A stretch of DNA of 64,000 bases from Nevskia sp. (GTDB lineage: Bacteria > Pseudomonadota > Gammaproteobacteria > Nevskiales > Nevskiaceae): assembly GCF_021732705.1 (NCBI RefSeq), contig NZ_JAKFUM010000010.1, positions 1 to 64,000 of the forward strand, written 5' to 3'. Position 1 is the first letter of the stretch. Each line of letters opens with the position of its first letter. The position numbers and the translations under genes are program-made. This document shows, one piece after another, positions 61,248 through 64,000 of this stretch. The notes beneath the pieces are model-generated. The model made no database searches. It had not been told where the DNA came from and was given only the letters and a program-made list of their open reading frames with translations.

Positions 61248-62563
61248 CCGTCGGCCTGATCGGCCTCGCGCGCCGGAATCGAGCCATCGATCAGCCCGGC
61301 CCGCCACATCCACGCGAACAGCAGCACGCCGGGCAGCGCCACGATCGTCGTCAGCACATAGAACTGCACGTAGCCGAGGGCCTCGATCAGGGCCCCGGCG
61401 GTGGAGCCGGTCAGCACCCGGCCGACCACCGAGGTTGCCGCCGACAGCAGCGCGAACTGCGTGGCCGTGAAGTTCAGCGAACACAGCGCCGACAGGTAGG
61501 CGACGATCACCACGCCGCCGATGCCGCTCGCGGTGTTCTCGAAGCCGATGGTGAACGCCAGCAGTTGCGGGCTGTGGCCGACCGAGGCCAGCAGCGCGAA
61601 GCTCAGGTTCGACACCGCCATCAGCACCAGCGCGATCAGCACCGAGCGCTTCATGCCGAGCCGCGCGTAGATGACGCCGCCGATGAAGATGCCGACCAGA
61701 AACGCGATGAAGCCGACGCCGACGTCGTAGGTCGCGATCTCGTCATTGCTGAACTTCAGATCGTTCAGCAGCAGGCGCAGGGTCAGGTTGGCCAGCGTGT
61801 CGCCGATCTTGTGCAGCAGCACGAACAGCAGCACTAGCCACGCCCCGCGGCGCCGGAAGAAATCGACCAGCGGGCCGATCACGGCATCGCTGAACTGCGA
61901 AATCCCCTTGCCGACGAGGGCCTGCCGCCGCCGCACCGGCTCGCCGAGAAACAGCGTCACCGACAGCGCCGGCAGCACCAGCAGTGCGCACAGTCCGTAA
62001 CCCAATCCCCAGCCGGCGCGATCCGCGACCAGCAGTGCCAGGGTCGCGGCGACCACCGAGCCGATGCGCCAGCCGTACTGCGACATGCCGGAGCCGACGC
62101 CGAGCTGCGACGGCGCAAGCAACTCGATGCGGTAGGCGTCGATGACGATGTCGAACGTCGCACCCGCCACGCCGACGAGGATCGCCGCCAGCGCCATTCG
62201 CGGCAGGCCGTCTTCCGGCGTCACCAGACCCAGATGAATCACGCTGAGCGCGACCAGCGCACCGGCGAGCCACAGCCACGACACGCGTTGGCCGAGGTGC
62301 CCGAGCAGCGGCAGCCGCGCCCGATCGATCAGCGGCGCCCAGAGGAACTTCAGGTTGTAGACGAGGAAGGCCAGCGAGAACGCGGTGACCGTGCGCTTGT
62401 TGATGCCGTCCTGCGCCAGCCGCGTGGTCAGCGTCGCGCCGATCATCGCGTACGGAAAGCCGGACGAGATGCCGAGCAGCAGCGCCGCCAGCGGGGCCGA
62501 TTCGGTGTACGGCTGCAGGGACAGCGGCAGGCGCGCGCGCCAGCCGGGATTCAGGGTCGTCAT
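61235..62563 (-). CDS. AmpG-like major facilitator transporter
   Basis: The 442-residue protein has 12 to 14 hydrophobic segments. Conserved parts are GISSGFPYAMIGATL at the start, YNLKFLWAPLIDR, FDIVIDAYRIELL and GSGMSQYGWRIGS, which follow the AmpG/PucC-like muropeptide transporter pattern. AmpG imports anhydro-muropeptides for recycling. Substrate assignment is by similarity only. The ATG at 62563 is preferred over a longer start. It ends in a 13-bp convergent overlap with the nuclease gene. Confidence 0.85.
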   Translation of the reverse strand: MTTLNPGWRARLPLSLQPYTESAPLAALLLGISSGFPYAMIGATLTTRLAQDGINKRTVTAFSLAFLVYNLKFLWAPLIDRARLPLLGHLGQRVSWLWLAGALVALSVIHLGLVTPEDGLPRMALAAILVGVAGATFDIVIDAYRIELLAPSQLGVGSGMSQYGWRIGSVVAATLALLVADRAGWGLGYGLCALLVLPALSVTLFLGEPVRRRQALVGKGISQFSDAVIGPLVDFFRRRGAWLVLLFVLLHKIGDTLANLTLRLLLNDLKFSNDEIATYDVGVGFIAFLVGIFIGGVIYARLGMKRSVLIALVLMAVSNLSFALLASVGHSPQLLAFTIGFENTASGIGGVVIVAYLSALCSLNFTATQFALLSAATSVVGRVLTGSTAGALIEALGYVQFYVLTTIVALPGVLLFAWMWRAGLIDGSIPAREADQADGQSA

Positions 62564-62612
62564 TCGGTGCGGGAAACGAAGAGGTCGAGGTGCTGCGGCC
62601 GGTCGCGAGCGT

Positions 62613-63242
62613 TCAGACGGCAACCGGCGGCGCGATCATCACATCGTTCATCAATTGTGCGAAGCGCAGCGCCGTGCCGTTCTCCACCGGCACGTCGCGC
62701 CCGCGGGCATAGACCGGCATCTCGAGGGTCGCGACGTTCGATTCCGAGCCGACCACGCGCCCACCGAGCGCCTTCAGGTAGCGCAGGAACTTCTGGTTGT
62801 CGAGCAGCACGTCGTAGACGAACGTGCGGTAGCCGTGACGCGACGCGGTCAGGTGCAGGCAGGCATGCAGCAGGGTGCCGGCGCGGATGTTCTGGTAGCG
62901 ATCGACGATGGTCAGCGCCACTTCGGCAACGCCCGGGCGCTCCATCAGGCCGATGTAGCGGGCCACGCCGATGCCGACCGGCTCCTTCTCGCGCAGGTCG
63001 AGCGCGCCCCAGGCCTCGTGCTTCACGTGATCCAGCTGCGTGAAGAACGCCAGTTGCTTCGCCGACAGCTCCGCCGCCTGCGAAAAGAAACGCAGATGGC
63101 GCGATTCGGCCGACAAGGTCGAGTAGCCGCGGACGAAGTACGGCACATCGCTGGCCCGCACCGGCCGGATCAGCGCCCGCGTCTCGTGTCCGAGCACGAA
63201 ATGGAATGCCTGCGGGGGCAGCGGCAACAGCGGATCGGGCAT
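62613..63242 (-). CDS. GNAT-fold acetyltransferase-like protein
   Basis: The 209-residue protein has a GNAT-type core: LIRPVRASDVPYFVRGYSTLSAESRHLRF, cited as IRPVRASDVPYF, then VGIGVARYIGL, AEVALTIVDRYQNIRAGTLL (acetyl-CoA loop position) and LDNQKFLRYLKALGG. The acetyl-CoA loop lacks the usual Q/RxxGxG/A (here RYQNIRAG), which suggests a variant or altered binding. The substrate is unknown. It may be a stand-alone cousin of the GNAT domain of Pat-type protein acetyltransferases. Confidence 0.78.
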   Translation of the reverse strand: MPDPLLPLPPQAFHFVLGHETRALIRPVRASDVPYFVRGYSTLSAESRHLRFFSQAAELSAKQLAFFTQLDHVKHEAWGALDLREKEPVGIGVARYIGLMERPGVAEVALTIVDRYQNIRAGTLLHACLHLTASRHGYRTFVYDVLLDNQKFLRYLKALGGRVVGSESNVATLEMPVYARGRDVPVENGTALRFAQLMNDVMIAPPVAV

Positions 63243-63340
63243 GGCGACACTGTAGCGGCTTGCGCGGCGCGGCCGGCCGGGCGCTGCGTGTCGCTCGCAG
63301 GCGAGCAAGACGTCCGCTCGTGGCTTGCGCCGATTTCGAT

Positions 63341-63368
63341 ATTTCCATTATTGTCGAACTATGGAAAT
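63341..63368. promoter_or_regulatory. ArsR operator overlapping the arsR start codon
   Basis: ATTTCCAT (63341-63348) and ATGGAAAT (63361-63368) are perfect 8-bp inverted arms 12 nt apart. The right arm is the start codon and first codons of arsR itself. Binding of the repressor would block both promoter clearance and translation, so it fits tight autoregulation. Confidence 0.7.
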
Positions 63369-63729
63369 CAAAACCGCTGTCGGCGCGCTCGCTGCGCTGG
63401 CCCAGGACACGCGGCTCGCGGCGTATCGGGCGCTGGTGCAGGCCGGGCCGGGCGGACTCGCGGCCGGCCGCATTGCCGACCTGCTCGCGGTCCCGCCGGC
63501 GACACTGTCGTTCCATCTGAAGGAACTCGATCGTGCCGGCCTGATCACGGCGCGGCAGGACGGACGCTACGTGCTGTATTCGGCCAACTTCGACCAGATG
63601 AATGCCCTGCTCGGGTTCCTGACCGAAAACTGCTGCCGCGGCCCCGACGCTGCCGCGCACCCGGACTGCCCGGGCACGGCCGCGCTGCCGACGGCCTGTT
63701 GCCCGCCGCCGGTCGAGGCCCAAGCATGA
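63361..63729 (+). CDS. arsR: ArsR/SmtB-family metalloregulator with C-terminal vicinal cysteines
   Basis: The 122-residue repressor has a winged HTH (IADLLAVPPATLSFHLKEL) and the beta-wing TARQDGRYVLYS. Its C-terminus carries Cys91-Cys92 (ENCC), Cys103 and another pair Cys113-Cys114. A CC pair plus a third cysteine in the C-terminal helix is the arsenite site of Acidithiobacillus ferrooxidans-type ArsR, so arsenite sensing is likely. The ATG at 63361 lies inside its operator. Its stop overlaps the aquaporin start by ATGA. Confidence 0.92.
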   Translation: MEIKTAVGALAALAQDTRLAAYRALVQAGPGGLAAGRIADLLAVPPATLSFHLKELDRAGLITARQDGRYVLYSANFDQMNALLGFLTENCCRGPDAAAHPDCPGTAALPTACCPPPVEAQA

Positions 63730-64000
63730 GCGCACGCCCTGCCCTGCCGCGCGCAATCGCGGCCGAAGCGCTCGGCAGCGCGCTGCTGCTGGCCGTCGTC
63801 GTCGGCTCCGGCGTCATGGGCGAGCAACTCGCCGCCGGGAACACGGCGGTGGCGCTGCTGGCGAACGCAATCGCCACCGGCTGCGGCCTCGTCGTGCTGA
63901 TCGTGATCTTCGCGCCGCTGTCCGGCGCCCACTTCAATCCGGCGGTGACTGCCGTGTTCTGTGTGCGCGGCGAGCTGCCGTGGTCGCAACTGGCGGCCTA
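63726..64000 (+). CDS. Aquaporin/MIP-family channel of an arsenic operon, 3' end outside window
   Basis: The visible 91 residues show helices 1-3 of the aquaporin fold and the first NPA motif in GAHFNPAVTA. EALGSALLLAVVVGSG and LANAIATGCGLVVLI are typical of the aquaglyceroporins found beside arsR (AqpS-type). These let arsenite flow out of the cell. The ATGA overlap with arsR means coordinate expression. An arsenate reductase or further ars genes may lie beyond the window. Confidence 0.9.
   Translation, partial: MSARPALPRAIAAEALGSALLLAVVVGSGVMGEQLAAGNTAVALLANAIATGCGLVVLIVIFAPLSGAHFNPAVTAVFCVRGELPWSQLAA

Overview
The window is about 64 kb of high-GC chromosomal DNA from what looks like a free-living, aerobic gammaproteobacterium. 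The order maf-rng-yhdP-nitrilase-tldD, a Tat-exported high-potential iron-sulfur protein, formimidoylglutamate deiminase plus N-formylglutamate deformylase, YheS, YchJ and RsgA all fit that class. The secreted-protease and CHAT/sigma content suggests the Nevskiales/Solimonadaceae-Xanthomonadales neighbourhood, but that placement is inference. No tRNA, rRNA, CRISPR array, prophage or complete insertion sequence was seen.

Layout. 1-4.8 kb: end of a secreted subtilase with four Calx-beta domains, a divergent Ohr peroxidase/HxlR regulator pair, a secreted SGNH hydrolase, and a HiPIP with a strong terminator. 4.9-7.6 kb: ABC-F ATPase YheS and a GST-like protein. 7.9-15.2 kb: a plus-strand module of two Tat-type FAD amine oxidases, an exported RidA, a TonB-dependent receptor and a c-type cytochrome. 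15.2-18.5 kb: small redox and regulatory genes on the minus strand and a decayed cytochrome gene. 18.7-24.6 kb: azoR-doxX-pirin, hutF/hutG and a membrane desaturase. 24.6-33.9 kb: housekeeping genes (MBL-fold hydrolase, MscS channel, YchJ, RsgA, mutarotase, exonuclease III, an HD-type protein), a Doc-like toxin-antitoxin pair, and one strikingly AT-richer trypsin-like protease gene that looks acquired. 34-37.4 kb: a glycine-rich lipoprotein, gamma-glutamyltransferase and a ferredoxin.

37.5-47.6 kb holds the most unusual locus. Reading on the minus strand, an exported TPR-CHAT cysteine protease, a sigma-70-family factor and a single-pass anti-sigma-like protein overlap by ATGA junctions. They are followed, after a 284-bp leader with a 13-bp inverted repeat, by a 1638-residue sedolisin (S53) protease with an internal membrane segment and a CTERM-like tail. 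I read this as a candidate proteolytic signalling cascade in which CHAT acts on the anti-sigma factor, sigma is released and a surface protease is made.

47.7-64 kb: coaD-rsmD with a VapBC pair overlapping rsmD, the tldD-nit-yhdP-rng-maf cluster, pyrE, a second exonuclease III, an AmpG-like transporter, a GNAT protein, and at the right edge an arsR gene translationally coupled to an aquaporin gene that runs out of the window.

Two parts read as functional systems worth testing: the periplasmic amine-oxidation module and the CHAT-sigma-sedolisin locus. Several perfect or near-perfect palindromes sit where autoregulatory operators are expected, upstream of vapBC, the AbrB/Doc pair, the desaturase, arsR and the HxlR gene.
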